From assembly GCF_000346465.2 (NCBI RefSeq), contig NC_034011.1, positions 1,654,765 through 1,718,764 of the forward strand: a stretch of 64,000 nt of DNA, given 5' to 3'. Origin of the DNA: Prunus persica. Taxonomy: Eukaryota > Streptophyta > Magnoliopsida > Rosales > Rosaceae. The notes under the pieces are model-generated. The model ran no database searches. It was not told where the DNA came from and was given only the letters and a program-made list of their open reading frames with translations. The position numbers were made by a program, and so were the translations under genes. Shown piece by piece: positions 51,630 to 64,000 of the stretch; position 1 is the stretch's first letter, and every line of letters begins with the position of its first letter.

Positions 51630-52774
51630 ATTTTATTTGTATAAACTTTGTTTGCCCAGTGATGTTGCTGAATTGTTGTTTATCTCGTTCAGTTCATATT
51701 TGCACCATGAAATCTCCACTGAGCTTTTACTCTGTTTTTGTGGGTGTGGCCAAGTTCCTTCCATGCGCTTAATAGAATTTTGAACTTTTCTACTCTGTTT
51801 ATTTATTTTTAGCAGATTAAGTAGCTATCTATCCTGATTTTTCACAAAGTGTTCATCTTTCCTTTACCCTTTTTCATTTTTGATGGGAATGTATTTTGGG
51901 TTTGAACTTTGAACTGAAAATTTAATGGAATTATGTTAATTCAACAAGGCTTTTGTGGGCTGCAAGTTTATGTGCCTTATGGTATCCTGAATTGTTTCAG
52001 CTTTGCATTTAATGTAATTGCAAGAGTAACATGTGTTTGGTGGGTTAATTAAGTGATATTCTATCCATTTATTTCCTTTTCTTCTCTTCTGTTTTGTATA
52101 TTATTTGGTCTTTGAGTAAATTTATCAGAATTGGATTGATTTTGATGAAGCAAGTATGGGTTACTTTGTATTTTGGTGTTAATTTCTGGAGGAGTTGTTG
52201 GTCAACGATTTTTTGTCTCTAGAGCAAGAACGAAGGATTTCCTTTTATTTCTATCTTCTCCTTGGATTGTCTTGTTTCTCTAAGCTAGATTAAGTTAATC
52301 TTGTTGTTCTTTGAAATTCCTTGCATTCTCTGATGACCACTTCAGAAATTATCTGACTATGATATATTGATTGGTTAGAGTTATTCCACAAATGGCTAAG
52401 TTTTTCTTTTCAACTATCCCCTTTTGGATGATGGATTGGTTCTTGTAATTGCTATGGAATATTCAATGAAGGCATTGAACTTCCAAAAGATAATAATACG
52501 TGCACCCTATATAAACTTTACGATGGAATGTGTTGGCTAATCTAATTTTTGGAGCTTGATTGGGTTTGTTTTAGAATGATTGGTAGTTTGCTTTAATAGC
52601 ACTAGGTTAAGAATTTATTTTTCTGTTTGGAAATTTCAGTGCTTTGGAAAATGTTGTATTTGTTCAGAACCATAAACTATGACCTTGTTTTAAACGAAGA
52701 TTTGTCCATTTTATTGTTGATTTTCTTGTTGAAGTAACTTTTCTTGTTTTTGGTTATCACATTGCAGAACTCTA
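51519..52774 (+). other. Leader exon and leader intron of the F-box gene
   Basis: A likely untranslated exon ends at a donor near 51570/51571 (CCTCTCAG|GTTAAT), only about 55 bp after the copia target site. A (CT)n microsatellite at 51589-51626 lies early in the intron, which ends with TTGCAG at 52767. Confidence 0.5.
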
Positions 52775-54560
52775 ATGTCAGTTGATAGTTCATTTGGAAA
52801 GCTTCCTGATCATCTCCTAATAGAAATTTTCATTCGAGTTCCTGTCTCAGAGTGGGCACAAATATCCTGTGTCAAAAAACAGTGGGCCAATCTGTTTCGT
52901 GGAGAATGTTTGTGGCAAGCTGCTCTTGCTACAACATATCCTTTGGCTAACCCAGCTAAAAGGTGGCCTGGACCTATCCCTCGAGGGTTGAGCAAGAGGT
53001 AGCATCACATTTCTCCTTGCGATGGTCATTTCTTTTTTCTTGCTTTCTATCCATTTCTAACTTTCCAATTTCTATTATCTCTTTTAATAATTACTTTCTT
53101 CTGAGTTTTTATGTTCTATTGTTCTGGATTTCTAGCGAATAATCTCCTTTCCCATCCTAAGCAGATAGCTGTGACTCTTCCCTAAGATCCACGTTATAAT
53201 CTTGTTTCCAAATCAATGCAGAAAAAATAACTTAGACTTACAAGTGCAAGGATATCTTTTACAGTAGCTGCTGGTCTGATGCATGTGCTTCACTTCAAAA
53301 TCCATGCATTATATTTTGCTAAGCTATTGACAATTTTCTCAGGAGATTTGCAGCTTTATATGTCAGTAAACATATCTTTTCTCTGGATGGTGAGATTGAT
53401 GAGATTGTGGGCCATACATATTTATTTCTAAAAGAGCAGCTTGAGCTTTCAACTATGCCACCCTCTTCTAGCATATTGCATGGAACCATAATAGGTCTGT
53501 TTCAAATTTTGCTTGCATTTTTCTTGCTCTCTACCTTCATATGTTTAGATTTGAAAATTTGATATGTGCAATGACTATATTTTAGTTAAATACTGATCCC
53601 CAATCTTGCATTTGCTTCTGGCTTATGGACATGTTCAATTTTTTTTGCTTTAAATAACATGTATGGCATGCATAAGTATACATCCCCATGTCTGTACCTC
53701 ACAAATTGTGATCCATGATGCCATTTGATGTTCTAGAATTCCAATCTCAGTGTCCTGATAATTAGAATATGGTATTGGAATGTACATGTTATCTTGAACC
53801 TGTTATTGTCCACTGTCATGTGGCAAGGATTGTTGGATATCAAATCTGATAGTGAAGTTTGGTGCTCACACTTTAGTTTTTTTAATACCAGGCTGTAAAT
53901 TCTTTTCACATCATAACCCGGGATTACTGCGTGTTTTAGCAGATCAGTTTATTGCTTGTGGTAAATCGAGGGACATGGCTCATGATCTTGCTTCCCAGAT
54001 CTGGCTGGCTGTTCTTGACAATTTAGAGGAAAATGAGCACACTTTTCAAATACTTAAACGTCTCGCACAAGAGCGGGATGTAAGCTATCTTTTCTGTTAA
54101 TTAATATACTCACTATAACTACTGTAGAGACACCAAGCATACATTAGTTCAGTCTTTTCTCTCTGACATTTACTATCTGAATTGATTTATGAAATTACTT
54201 AAAGAGGATGTGTAGGCTGGTAGTATTTTGTTTTACTGTTGGAGAATATGGATGATACTGCTGGAGAAATTACCTGTATTTTTGTGACAAAGCACCATAC
54301 AAACACGACCAAGTTTATCTTGTTCTTGCAAAATGTTTATTTTCTTTGATGCGGTATGGGTCATCCGCGGCTAATTCATTCATATTCAGCAGGTTTTTCT
54401 TCCATACCCCTACTCAAGATCAATCAAAGTCCAATGGAGGGTGTTTGAAAAGCTCTTCACAGATTTTCGCGACTGCTTTGATAATGTAGATTACTATGAT
54501 GTGTTATCTTGCGCAAAGACCAAATTTCAGCCAATACCATCCATTTGGTTAGGTTACTGA
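52775..54560 (+). CDS. F-box protein
   Basis: F-box proteins select substrates for SCF ubiquitin ligases through SKP1. Four coding exons: 52775-52998, 53343-53494, 53943-54079, 54393-54560; 681 nt, 226 aa. The N-terminal F-box is at about residues 7-50 (FGKLPDHLLIEIFIRVPVSE, then WAQISCVKKQWANLFRGECLW). No Kelch, LRR or WD repeats follow. The C-terminal region (DQFIACGKSRDMAHDLASQI, FLPYPYSRSIKVQWRVFEKL, KFQPIPSIWLGY) matches, from memory, a conserved plant family that may include FBP7; I am unsure of the exact orthologue. Exon 3 is entered at the acceptor TTTTAGCAG ending at 53942; an upstream alternative acceptor near 53828 would lead to an early stop. The copia element inserted just upstream of the leader may affect its expression. 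Confidence 0.85.
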
Positions 54561-55122
54561 TCCACCTCAAATGCCTATTTATTCAGGATTCATGAGTATT
54601 TGTATATATATAGGGGTCACTCTTTGCTTCTGCCTTCTGTCTCATCTCGAAGAGAATGGCCGTCTGAAAAATTGAAAGTCTTGTGTACCATGCTTGATAG
54701 GAGCAAAAAGAAACTGTTTATATTTGTACTGTTAATAGTTGCATGATTCGAATACGTACCCAAACAGAGGAGAAGAGTTGCTTGAAATTTTTTGTTGTAT
54801 AACTACAACCACGAGAATGTAATGCAACTTGAAATTATATTTTAGCATAAAGCCGTGAAAATGATTCTTTTAGGGTCAACCCCCTTATTTTTTGCTAGAC
54901 TAATTTCTAAATGCCATTAGAAGTTACAACTTTTGTGGACTGCAATGTGAAATTGCCACCCAGGTTGGGGAAGAAAGTTGGTAGAAATTAGAATTGTCTA
55001 AAAGAAATCAATGAGAGATAAACACTAATTTTATTTTGGACAAAATTAAATTAATAAATAAGGTTACGGTATTAGTTTAGTACAATGGTATATATAAAAT
55101 CTCTGTTGTTAAGATTATCAAA
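54561..55122. other. F-box 3' UTR and spacer
   Basis: No coding sequence or repeat recognised. Confidence 0.5.
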
Positions 55123-55194
55123 TCCGTTGTAGTCTAGTTGGTCAGGATACTCGGCTCTCACCCGAGAGACCCGGGTTCAAGTCCCGGCAACGGA
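55123..55194 (+). tRNA. tRNA-Glu (anticodon CTC)
   Basis: A 72-nt cloverleaf: acceptor stem TCCGTTG / CAACGGA, anticodon stem CTCGG/CCGAG with loop CTCTCAC and anticodon CTC at 55157-55159, and T-arm CCGGGTTCAAGTCCCGG. There is no intron. A T-run for RNA polymerase III termination begins at 55197. Confidence 0.97.
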
Positions 55195-55333
55195 AGTTTT
55201 ATTTTTTAATTTTAATTTTCACGATATCAAGCGTTTTGGTTGAAGGCCTCCCCTATGATTATGGCAGTAGACTATCGAAACAGACTTGTCTTCTGTGGGC
55301 CCAAAGTATTTTGAACCCCACAAGAGTTTTTAT

Positions 55334-55629
55334 TTCACTTTTATTTTTATGTTGAAATATAACGGTTATTTTATTTTATTTTTTTGTTGATTACGGATAC
55401 GTGTTCAAGTATTTTTTTTTTCTTTTCTTTTTATTAAGAGTTTTTTAAGAGGAAATTGTTATTAGCACTCTAAAATAAGTTATTCACTTATATTTTTATG
55501 TTGAAATATAATGTTTATTTTATTTTATTTTTATGTTGATTAGGGATACATGCTCAAGTTTTTTTTTTTTTTTCTTTTCATTAAGAATTTTCTAAGAGAA
55601 AATTGTTATTATTACTCTAAAATAATTCA
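55334..55629. repeat. 149-bp direct tandem repeat
   Basis: Copies at 55334-55482 and 55483-55629 share TTCACTT..TTTTTATGTTGAAATATAA through AAATTGTTATTA..ACTCTAAAATAA, with scattered substitutions. Confidence 0.85.
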
Positions 55630-57966
55630 TCCTCCATTAATAAAGGAGTATATGATAACTATTTGGAACGTTAATAACAACTTCTATAATAAAAACTTTA
55701 TTGTTTGTCTGTCTTTATTTACTTTGTGCTTGACTTGTTTTCTTTGTTTGTCCAAGTACATAGTATTGATACTGATGCAAAACATGTGAGATAGTATTTG
55801 GAGCCGAACGTTTTTAAGTTTGTGAGATATACTATGTTCATACATCTGATATAAGATTTAAGCACAAATAAATTACGATCATTTGTCATTTTACTTTTAA
55901 TTGTTTCTACGATAAGGAGAGACAAACTACCTTTAACTAGAATTATGTTTTGTTTCTATCCAACTATCAAATGATAACAATAAACTAATACATCATAATA
56001 CAGTATATGCACTTATTATCATCACATCATAACATAAAATAAAATCAAGATTTCTAGCATTTTTCTTCATTTTCGATCCTTTCTAACTAGGTTTCTTGGA
56101 TTTGAACTTGAGATTGCAATCTCATATGTAATGGCACAAATGAGAATGTTACCAATCATATATGATCGCCTGGATGAGAATGTTGAGGTAACGAATGTTT
56201 TCATGTAATTCCTCCAATATCTTAACTATAGATACATATACACAATATATATAATGTGTTTTCATTTCTTTCTTGATCTATTTTCGATGGATTGCCAATT
56301 TAATATATTTCTACACCAAATAAGCACATATTTCATGAGGTTAGTCAATCACATGAATTACTCACCATGCTCTTAAGTGTGAAATTTGATTGGATGGCAA
56401 TTTTCCACCGACAACAAATTGCAAAATAATTTCATATCATATTTATTCAATTGAAAAGAAAAAGATGAAGATTTACATGATGGTCATTTTAGAAGTTTAA
56501 TGAGGGCAAAAATGTAATTTGGATCACCATGCACAAATCAAACCCACTTTTGCGCGGCTTTTTTTTCTTTCTAATCTGTGTTTATGACAATATTCTCTGT
56601 ACGAGGACTGACAACTGTCTCTCTCTCCTCACTCCAAATGCTAATGTCCACTGTTCTGTGTTCCTCTTGAGTTTCGAGCTCTTCCCATTTCCGAGAAAAA
56701 TCCAAAACCCAACACATTGTTACACTCAGAAATACCCATTAAATTATAGCGAATTAATCTGAATCCCAACTCATTTATTAAATAAAATCAAACAAGAGAA
56801 AAAGAAAAGATCTTTCATTTATAGCAAACTTTAATTAAATTAATTTGAAAGTAATTTGAAAAGGAAAAAGAAGCTGATTTTATTGGGAAATTAGTACAAC
56901 CCAACAATTTATCGCTCACATGCAAACCATTTTACATTGTTCCCAAACAGTGTTCACCCTTCTCTCTGCATATTTTGCTCTTCTGGGTTGCTGGGTTTCT
57001 GGCTGGGACCGTTTCTTTTTCTTCATAATTGAAAGTTTTGTGTTTTTGGGGCTTCAGTAGCTAATAAATGCACTTGGATCTTCTGGGATTTCATGGATTT
57101 TTGGGTGATTTAGCTTTTGGGTCTTAAAGGGTTCACATTTTTCAGTGTTGGGCTTTCTAGGAGTTGGAAGATTGACTTTACTTTGTGGTACTTTTCATGA
57201 CGGTGTTTTAGCTGTTCATGCACTTTTTGATCTTTTGGGACTTACTTTTCAGTGTAGGGTAGCTTAAAGGCGTGGTTTTGAGCAGTGGAATGGTGAAGAA
57301 ATGAGCAATTTTTTATTAAGGTTTTTTGGGTTTTGATCACTGTTTATGCTGCCACCGACCGAGCTCCTAGGAGGTAGTTGTTTTTGTATTTATTTGGGGG
57401 TTTTTAGGTGGCTGCTAGTGTAATGTACTTCCAGGCAATGTAAATGTTGGAGAAATCTGCTGCTGATCTTTGAGCAATTTTGTGGGTTCTGATCTCTCTA
57501 GCGTTTTGGTGAGTCTACCAAAGGTGATTTCTTGATCTGTACTTTGAGTTCTCTGAAGCCTTGTAGCTTGTGTACCTTGACGGAAATGTACTTTGATTAG
57601 CTCTATGATGTTTTTATTTAAGGTTGTTGACTAAAAGTTTGTACTTTTATTGTTCTGAACTCACTAAAGTTTCTGGGTTGTCACCAGTTCAGTGTTTAGA
57701 TCACTCATTTTCTTATTAGGAGGCTTGGATTGTTAGGTCTTCTTAGATCTAGGGTTTCTTACTTATCAGATTCGGGCTCAGAATGGATATGAGAAATGCA
57801 AGTTTACCAATTTTTCTGTTATAACTTCATGGTTTTATTGTTCAAAAGTCACAACATATCTACTGGTAGATCTCATTGCCTTTAGTCTTTAGAAACCTTG
57901 GAACAAAGTGGAGTTATTATTGCTGGAGTAAGTATTGAGAAAAGCCTATCTGTTGTTGATTGGATT
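55630..57966. other. Intergenic and probable leader of the DUF1666 gene
   Basis: AT-rich to about 56900, then sequence of transcribed-leader character. Short upstream ATGs occur, but no coding exon is supported before 57967. Confidence 0.4.
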
Positions 57967-60778
57967 ATGGATTTCTTCAAAGTTAAAAAGTTTCGAAAAG
58001 CCCACAAACCAGAACCAGAAAATGTTTCAGAGGACAATCCTGTGCCACAGCCGGAGGAACCTAGGAAGGAGAGTGGTGATGATTTTGGTAAGTCAGCTAA
58101 TGCTGATTCTATAGCTGAGGCCGAGGATGATGATGATGATTTCATAACAGAGGAGGTCAAGCGGAGGTTAAAAGAATTGAGAAGGAATAGTTTTATGGTG
58201 TTGATTCCGGAAGAAGAGTCATTCCCGGAAGAGGATGAAGAAGAAGAGCATGGTGAGACAAGCTCTAACGAGTGGAGGGATGTAGAAGCAGAAGGCCGGC
58301 AATGGTGGTGTGGCTTTGGTGCTGTATATGACAAGTACTGCGAGAGAATGTTGTTCTTTGAACGGATGAGTGCGCAGCATCTTAATGAAACTGGTAAACA
58401 TTATGATTTGTTCTAATTTATATTTTTTCAAATTACAGCATGCTTTTTAAGACTTCACTTCTTTTTGACCGGTTGTTTGGGCTTGAAAGAACATCTTTAT
58501 ACATATCTACCCACATGAAATACATATGAAGTTTTCCCCTTCATAGCTAAAATAGAAAAACAAGGAAAGGTTGTGTGTGCCCAACAACCTATATGGGATG
58601 TTAGAATAAGTATAGATATAAATAGAAGTGTATCTGTTTTGAGCTTTTAGTTATTTTTGCAATAATTGGCAGAGAGTTGAATTTTCAGACAAATGTAGAT
58701 AGCTCAATAATGCTAGTAATTTGATTGAGTTGAGCGTAGACACACGAGGCATCATTAATTTTTCAGTTTCTTATTTTGCTAACATTAGTTTCTCCTCTGA
58801 ATATAATATATCAGTTTTGCTGTTTAAATAAGACATCATTTCTCAGCAAAATGTGAACTAAATTACATCTATTTCAGTTTGTAAAAGTAAGCTCATGTTT
58901 CAGAAGCTATCTGTTCATATCCACAGTTACAGCTACTTAATATGCAAACTAAATAATACTCTCCATATTGAAGATTAGGACTGTTAATAACCATATAAAC
59001 TCTAACAACCTTACATTAGTTTATTTGTTGTTTCTTGATTTGCATGATTACTGCATACCTATAGATTCTTCAAATCTTCATCACAAATAAAGGTTCTGCA
59101 GGTATCCAAACCTCTACAACTCCATCACCAAGATCTGCATCTAAGAAGCTTACCTCCCCTTTTCGCTGCCTTTCTTTGAAGAAGATTGAAGAACCTGATG
59201 ATGAGACTGAGCATCTTCAGCAGCCAGAGAATGATCCTTATCAGGATATTGAGACATCATATGTAGCTCAAATTTGCTTGTCTTGGGAGGCACTGCACTG
59301 TCAGTACACTCAACTGAACCAGCTAATCACATGCCAACCTGACAATCCTAACTGTTATAACCACAGTGCTCAACAGTTTCAACAATTCCAGGTTTTATTA
59401 CAAAGGTTTATTGAAAATGAACCTTTTGAGGAGGGCCACAGGGCTGAAATTTATGCTCGCACGCAGAGACATCTGCCTAAATTACTCCGGGTCCCCGATA
59501 TACAAAGTAAGGTTCTTGTGACAAATCCAAAATATTTTAGATAAAAAAATTTATGTCTACTATGGTTGTAAATTCACTCGAGAGTAGAAGCCGAGTTTTA
59601 GGTACTATAAAATGTGTATATATTTGTTATCAGCTTACTAGAATTAATACCTGCTGTTAATTTCATTGTCTCTGTGCTTGTGATTTTAACAACTTGGCTT
59701 CATGAATCTATTCAGGTCCAGTTAAAAAAGGGACAGAGGAAGAAGAATCAGATTATATGGTTCATGCCCCTGATCTCATCAAGATTATTGAAACCTCAAT
59801 CCTCACTTTTCAGCTTTTCGTGAAGATGGATAAGAAAAAAACAAGCTCCGTTCTTAACTTGTTTGGGAATCAAAACCAGGCTGCCACCCCACTTCAGCAG
59901 ATTCAGTCTTCTCTTGAGAAGGTGAAGTTTGCTGGTGTATTTTTCCACCTTGACATCTTTATACAAGTTATAGCAAAGTCTTATAAGAAAAGTGGTTGGT
60001 TAGGAAATTCATAGCCTGCTGATTAGGGATCCCAATTATGTAACAGTCTGTTCTGGTTTATTACGCACAACACTTGTATTGTGTACTTGCTGAAGGTTCA
60101 CGCCTTATCCTTATTTGTGTGAGTTTCTTCACAAACCTCTTGTAGGTGTACACACAACACAACACACACCATCTAGATTTTGTAAGCATAAGTGATCATT
60201 AAATCGTTAGTCAAAGAGTTTGCTCCAAAATCTGTGTGTGTGCATATATGGTTGTGCATGAATATAAACATATAGAAGAGTACTAAATTACCCTCAAGTA
60301 ATAGAAAGCTTTCTCCAGTTTGTTGTATCTCATGACCATTGTGGTTTGGTTACTAACTGATTCTTGTAATCACCACATTGTTCTGTGTGGTATTCATGTC
60401 ATGGAATGGAATGACATATAAGATAATGGTAAGAGTATATGGCGGCGGTAATCCTTCTATTAATATTATGTTCAATTCTTTCTCATTCAAATGATTATAT
60501 AATGTCTTAAAACTTGTGTAATTGTGCTGCAGAAATGGATGAAACTAAAGGAACTGCGGAACAAGAGGAAAGGCTGGAAGAAGAAATCCTGGCCACAATC
60601 ACAAGAAGATGTTCAGCTTTTGTTTGGCCTCATTGATGCCAAAGTTTTGTCGAGGGTTCTTCGGATGGTGAGAATAAGCAAAGAGCAGCTGTTTTGGTGT
60701 GAGGAAAAGATGAAAAAACTAGATTTAGTAGACGGCAAGTTGTGGAGAGACCCCTCTCCCACCCTTTTCCCTTGTTAA
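57967..60778 (+). CDS. DUF1666 family protein
   Basis: Plant-specific family of unknown role; some members carry the misleading label 'ribosomal protein L34Ae'. Four coding exons: 57967-58393, 59102-59506, 59716-59921, 60533-60778; 1284 nt, 427 aa. The open frame extends to 57898 without an ATG, so the first ATG, at 57967, is taken as the start (MDFFKVKKFRKAHKPEPEN); an additional upstream coding exon cannot be excluded. The N-terminal third is acidic (EAEDDDDDF, PEEDEEEEHGE) and contains WWCGFGAVYDKYCERMLFF. Exon 2 begins the DUF1666 core: SYVAQICLSWEALHCQYTQL, RFIENEPFEEG, RHLPKLLRVPDIQ. Exons 3-4 complete it (FQLFVKMDKKKTSSVLNLF, KWMKLKELRNKRKGWKKKSW, LSRVLRMVRISKEQLFWCEE). No signal or membrane segment. 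Confidence 0.85.
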
Positions 60779-61102
60779 TAGCTCTAGGAATGAACTACGA
60801 AGCTAAGCGTATGTTCCTCTGCTGTTTAGCAGCAGCAGACTGATCCCTTTCTCTAGTCTCTCATTTTCTCTAGGAATGAGGAACTTCCCTTTTGCCATTA
60901 AGACTAGGAGAGCCATTGATCAGTTTCCTATATGAATATAAAACAAAAAGTTGCTCAGACTAAATTTTCTGCAATTTTAGTATGCTATTATTTTGTCATT
61001 AAACCAGAGTTGCTGGTAGTAAATTTGCTCTAACAAGAACATTGACTGCATAGTGATTGAATTAACATTACTCAAATATGATGAGTTTCTTGAGAAGTTT
61101 AT
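60779..61102. other. 3' UTR of the DUF1666 gene and spacer
   Basis: No other feature seen. Confidence 0.5.
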
Positions 61103-61318
61103 GGGCCCGTCTGGTAATGTTTTCAGAGAATGTTTTCATAGAATATTTTCAGAGAACGAAAATAAGAAAACGAAAATAATTAGAAGTACATATGAACTTG
61201 TTTTCATTTTATGAAAACATTCGCAGTATTTTCTGTTTTGGATCATCAAACGTGTTTTCACCTCATTTTTGTTCACTAAAAATGAAAACAACCTCTTAAA
61301 ATATTACGGAATGGGCCT
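61103..61318. mobile_element. Small MITE, about 216 bp
   Basis: Left end GGGCCCGTCTGGTAATGTTTT and the reverse complement of the right end AGGCCCATTCCGTAATATTTT match over roughly 37 bp with about 25% mismatch. No clean target duplication was found (flanks TTTAT and AAATC), so the superfamily is undetermined; the GGGCCCGT ends resemble hAT-type non-autonomous elements. Confidence 0.6.
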
Positions 61319-63188
61319 AAATCTCTTTTGGACTTTTTGCAAGAACTAGAAGTTTAAGCTTGAGGGTTTGTTTTATAGCCACATAAAAACTACTAGGGCT
61401 GGCAATTGATGATGTCGTATTGGGTTGACCTGTGGTTTTAATTGTGTGAGTTGAACTCCTAATTTTCCGTACGGCTCCGGAAATTCCCACCAAAGGGCTA
61501 ATCTTTAGGACAATAAAGCCAAGACATCTCACATTAGAAAATCTAAAATGTTGTGGCATTGGGGAACACGCTTCCCTAAAAGATGACATACTAAACTCCA
61601 CAGTGCTTTTAACAGAAGCCACCACCTCACATAGTCAGATTCACATGGCCCTAGATATGGTTGCTTTAGTTGATATGCTCTATGCCTATGTTCTATGCTT
61701 TATGCTTTGTCTTGTTTGATGGGGTATTTTTTATTATAATATTTTTCATTGTTATGTGTCCAAAATGCCCAATATGTGAAACAAAAAAAATTTAACATTT
61801 ACCCAATGGAAAAATTATCCTGACAAATACAATTTCAATTAAGAAAGTAGTATGATAATTGCTTACAATTATTTTTTTTTTTTTTGGGGTTAAATTTTTG
61901 CCTTTCAATCAATTGATCCAACACTCTTTTCTCACTCAAACTCTCACCAAATAAAGCAAAAAAAAATAAAAAATGAAACAGACACTAGCTAAATAAATTG
62001 GACACATATCATGTGTTCTTAGGGGGTAGGGATGTAATTTCCTATAATATAGGCAAGTTGACTAAAATCTATGAATGGTACTATCAGGCCCCCATTTTAT
62101 GACGTCAGCAGTTTATTAATGAGTTAAAACCCAAGACTACCCCGCACGAATGGTTGGCTGAGTGAGTAAATTCCAATGATATTATCCATCTTAAGGGGGT
62201 AATCTCGTCACCAAGTTATAACATTTCAATAGCAAGTGTATCACTAACCAAAAGAAAAACAATAAATAGTGGGGATGTATTAGACGGCGACGTTTTGGCT
62301 CCACAAGTAACCAAGTGGATTGTCCTCTAAACGGCCAAGTAGGCCTTCCAAACGACAACCACTCTATGACAAACTTCATGGAGGAGTGTTTGGAGTTTGC
62401 CAATACAAAAATACTCATGAATTTTGTGATTGTAAGTTCGTGACAATTAAGTCACCTATTGCCTCCTTTTCACAAGTGAATTTTCTCTGACTTTCATATC
62501 AACTCTATATTCTCTCTTATTCAAAAAAAGAAAAAGTCGAGAGTCGAACTCATCGTGTATGTGAATATGAAATTCTTTATTGCGTGAGATTTGTATTCAA
62601 ACAAAGAAAAGATCGAGAGTTTGAATTCTTGTCGTGTTTGCGGGTTTGAAATTCTTTATTACTTGAGGCAGAACTGATCGCTCCGAATTTACAAAATTAT
62701 TTATGTCATGAAATTTTAGTAGTATTTCAAAATAGAACTTGAGTTTTGAACTACCGTTAACTTTATTTATTAGCCACTTAGGCATGGAAAACTAATACAA
62801 TTGTTACTTCAATTCGCACAGGAAGTCAAGCTTGAAGAAACTGTAAAGAAATGGTGTTGAACTTACCAAGAGGCTTGAACCCAAATTCAAGTAAATACCA
62901 TTCCTACATCCAAACACTGCCTCACGTTTTGGAAGACCTAACTAATGTCAACAATAGCCAGGAAGCCACGTGTTTGAAACCTTTATTTGGAGCAAACCTT
63001 GAAGTCCCACGTGTCCCCGTCCATGGACATAATTATCCATACACACAGCATCCAAAATACCAGATTAAGGCTAAGCATCGATGGCATTTATGTCATTTAC
63101 TGTACATATATTTCCAGAATAAAACTCTACTTATTTAAAACTGTCAAAAGCATTTTAATATTAAAAGCTTCAAACCCTGAGAAATGAG
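61319..63188. other. Intergenic, AT-rich
   Basis: No supported gene. The last about 250 bp looks like a promoter (see next entries). Confidence 0.4.
62967..63013 (+). promoter_or_regulatory. Paired G-boxes
   Basis: CCACGTGT with CACGTG at 62967-62972 and again at 63008-63013, 41 bp apart, followed by a TTATTTAAAA box at about 63129. G-box pairs are typical of ABA- or light-regulated promoters; use here is inferred. Confidence 0.45.
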
Positions 63189-63390
63189 AATGTTATGCAA
63201 GCAACATTCTTGTATTTCTCAAACAAAGAAGCTCTCTGTTTCTCAAGTCTCAAGCACTTCTTTGTAAGACTCTCTCTCTTAAGCTCCCCTTCTTAGTAAT
63301 TCCACATATCTTTCAGAGCTTGAAAAAGGCTTGAGCTTTGTGTTCTGTTCATCCAAAATTTCAGACTTTGAAGAATTGCTGCCATTACCT
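63189..63390 (+). other. Probable leader exon of a gene continuing past the window
   Basis: A CT-rich leader-like sequence ends in a donor at about 63391 (CATTACCTG|GTGAGA), with intron-like T-rich sequence to the end of the window. No coding exon is inside the window, so the gene cannot be named. Confidence 0.4.
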
Positions 63391-64000
63391 GGTGAGACTT
63401 TCAATCCTTTTCTGCTCAAATTCTTAGCATTAGTTCTCAAAATTCTCATGCTCTGCTTGTTTCTGATGGTTCTAATACCCTTCTTTTTGTTCAAACATGT
63501 GCATGTTTATGCTTTCTTTTTGGCTTATACTTTTGTGAACTTATTTCTGTTATTTATTATCATTTGTCTTTTGGGATTGTTTGTACTGGGAATATTCGTC
63601 AAATTCTATTTATAGAGGGTGTAAATGAGTATAGGCTTAGTGGGTGTTGTTTAGTTTTTTGAATTTTGCTTTCGAAATGACTGTTACAAGTTTTGTTTAA
63701 GTGGTCGTGATCGTAAGGTTACTTTGTTGTAATTGTGGCATATGAATTGATTTTAGAAAGAAATGCGTTTAAGGGTAGTTTCATTTCATGAATTGAGCAT
63801 CCTTTAAGGTTGGGAAGCTAAAACACTAGTGGTGTACTGTATTAGAGTGTAAAGCAAATGCATGGGAGACAGTATAAGCTATATGAACAGCTACAGCAGT
63901 TATACATAATCAAATGTAATTTGGTTGTAACTATGGTTCGCGTATGGCAATAGGTCAATTCAAACACAATATAAGAACTATACGCAGTAGAGAGCATTTA

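Noticed and set aside
63331..63615. Hydrophobic frame near the right edge
   Set aside because: No ATG start; it crosses a good splice donor into T-rich intron-like sequence.

Overview
This is a stretch of plant nuclear genome. Nearly every gene is intron-rich with GT..AG introns, intergenic DNA is AT-rich, and it carries plant-specific families (HIPP, fibrillin, P-class PPR, DUF1666, coiled-coil NBS-LRR remnants), a Ty1-copia element and MITEs. The organism is a eudicot; a woody rosid, possibly Rosaceae, is a guess from the style of the MITEs and protein sequences and is not proven here.

Layout. 1-2.2 kb: mostly unexplained, with a small proline-rich reading frame on the minus strand. 3.7-9.4 kb: complete 13-exon sterol Delta7-reductase gene (DWF5 type), plus strand. 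10.4-13.4 kb: P-class PPR gene with a spliced leader. 14.1-15.35 kb: an intron-containing, decayed copy of DWF5 exons 8-11. 15.6-16.07 kb: a PIF/Harbinger-type MITE with TTA target duplication. 16.5-17.5 kb: HIPP-like prenylated protein, minus. 18.3-19.9 kb: FAM32A-like gene, plus. 21.2-26.8 kb: complete 20-exon V-ATPase subunit A gene, minus. 27.5-32.6 kb: a graveyard of coiled-coil NBS-LRR fragments, one inverted, with a probable 1016-bp solo LTR between them. 32.8-33.4 kb: a second MITE. 34.3-36.4 kb: plastid fibrillin, plus. 37.4-43.6 kb: 14-exon DUF3754 membrane protein, minus. 44.3-45.2 kb: single-exon DUF3820 plastid-type protein, plus. 45.4-46.2 kb: an AT-rich foldback region. 46.9-51.5 kb: a young but broken Ty1-copia element with TTGAT target duplication. 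52.8-54.6 kb: F-box gene immediately downstream of it. 55.12 kb: tRNA-Glu(CTC). 58.0-60.8 kb: DUF1666 gene. 61.1 kb: a third small MITE. From about 63.2 kb: probable first leader exon of a gene that runs off the window, preceded by two G-boxes.

The genes do not form a pathway. They are ordinary housekeeping and organelle-related genes in mixed orientations. Exon coordinates for the multi-exon genes were derived by hand from splice sites and reading-frame phase; each total is a multiple of three, and the DWF5 and VHA-A lengths (434 and 623 aa) match what is known of those families.

The most unusual signals are the copia 3' LTR, whose core is unrelated to the 5' LTR although both flanks are identical; the two-frame acidic repeat in the copia gag region; the inverted resistance-gene fragment; and the intron-bearing DWF5 fragment beyond the PPR gene. 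I found no convincing wholly new biological system.
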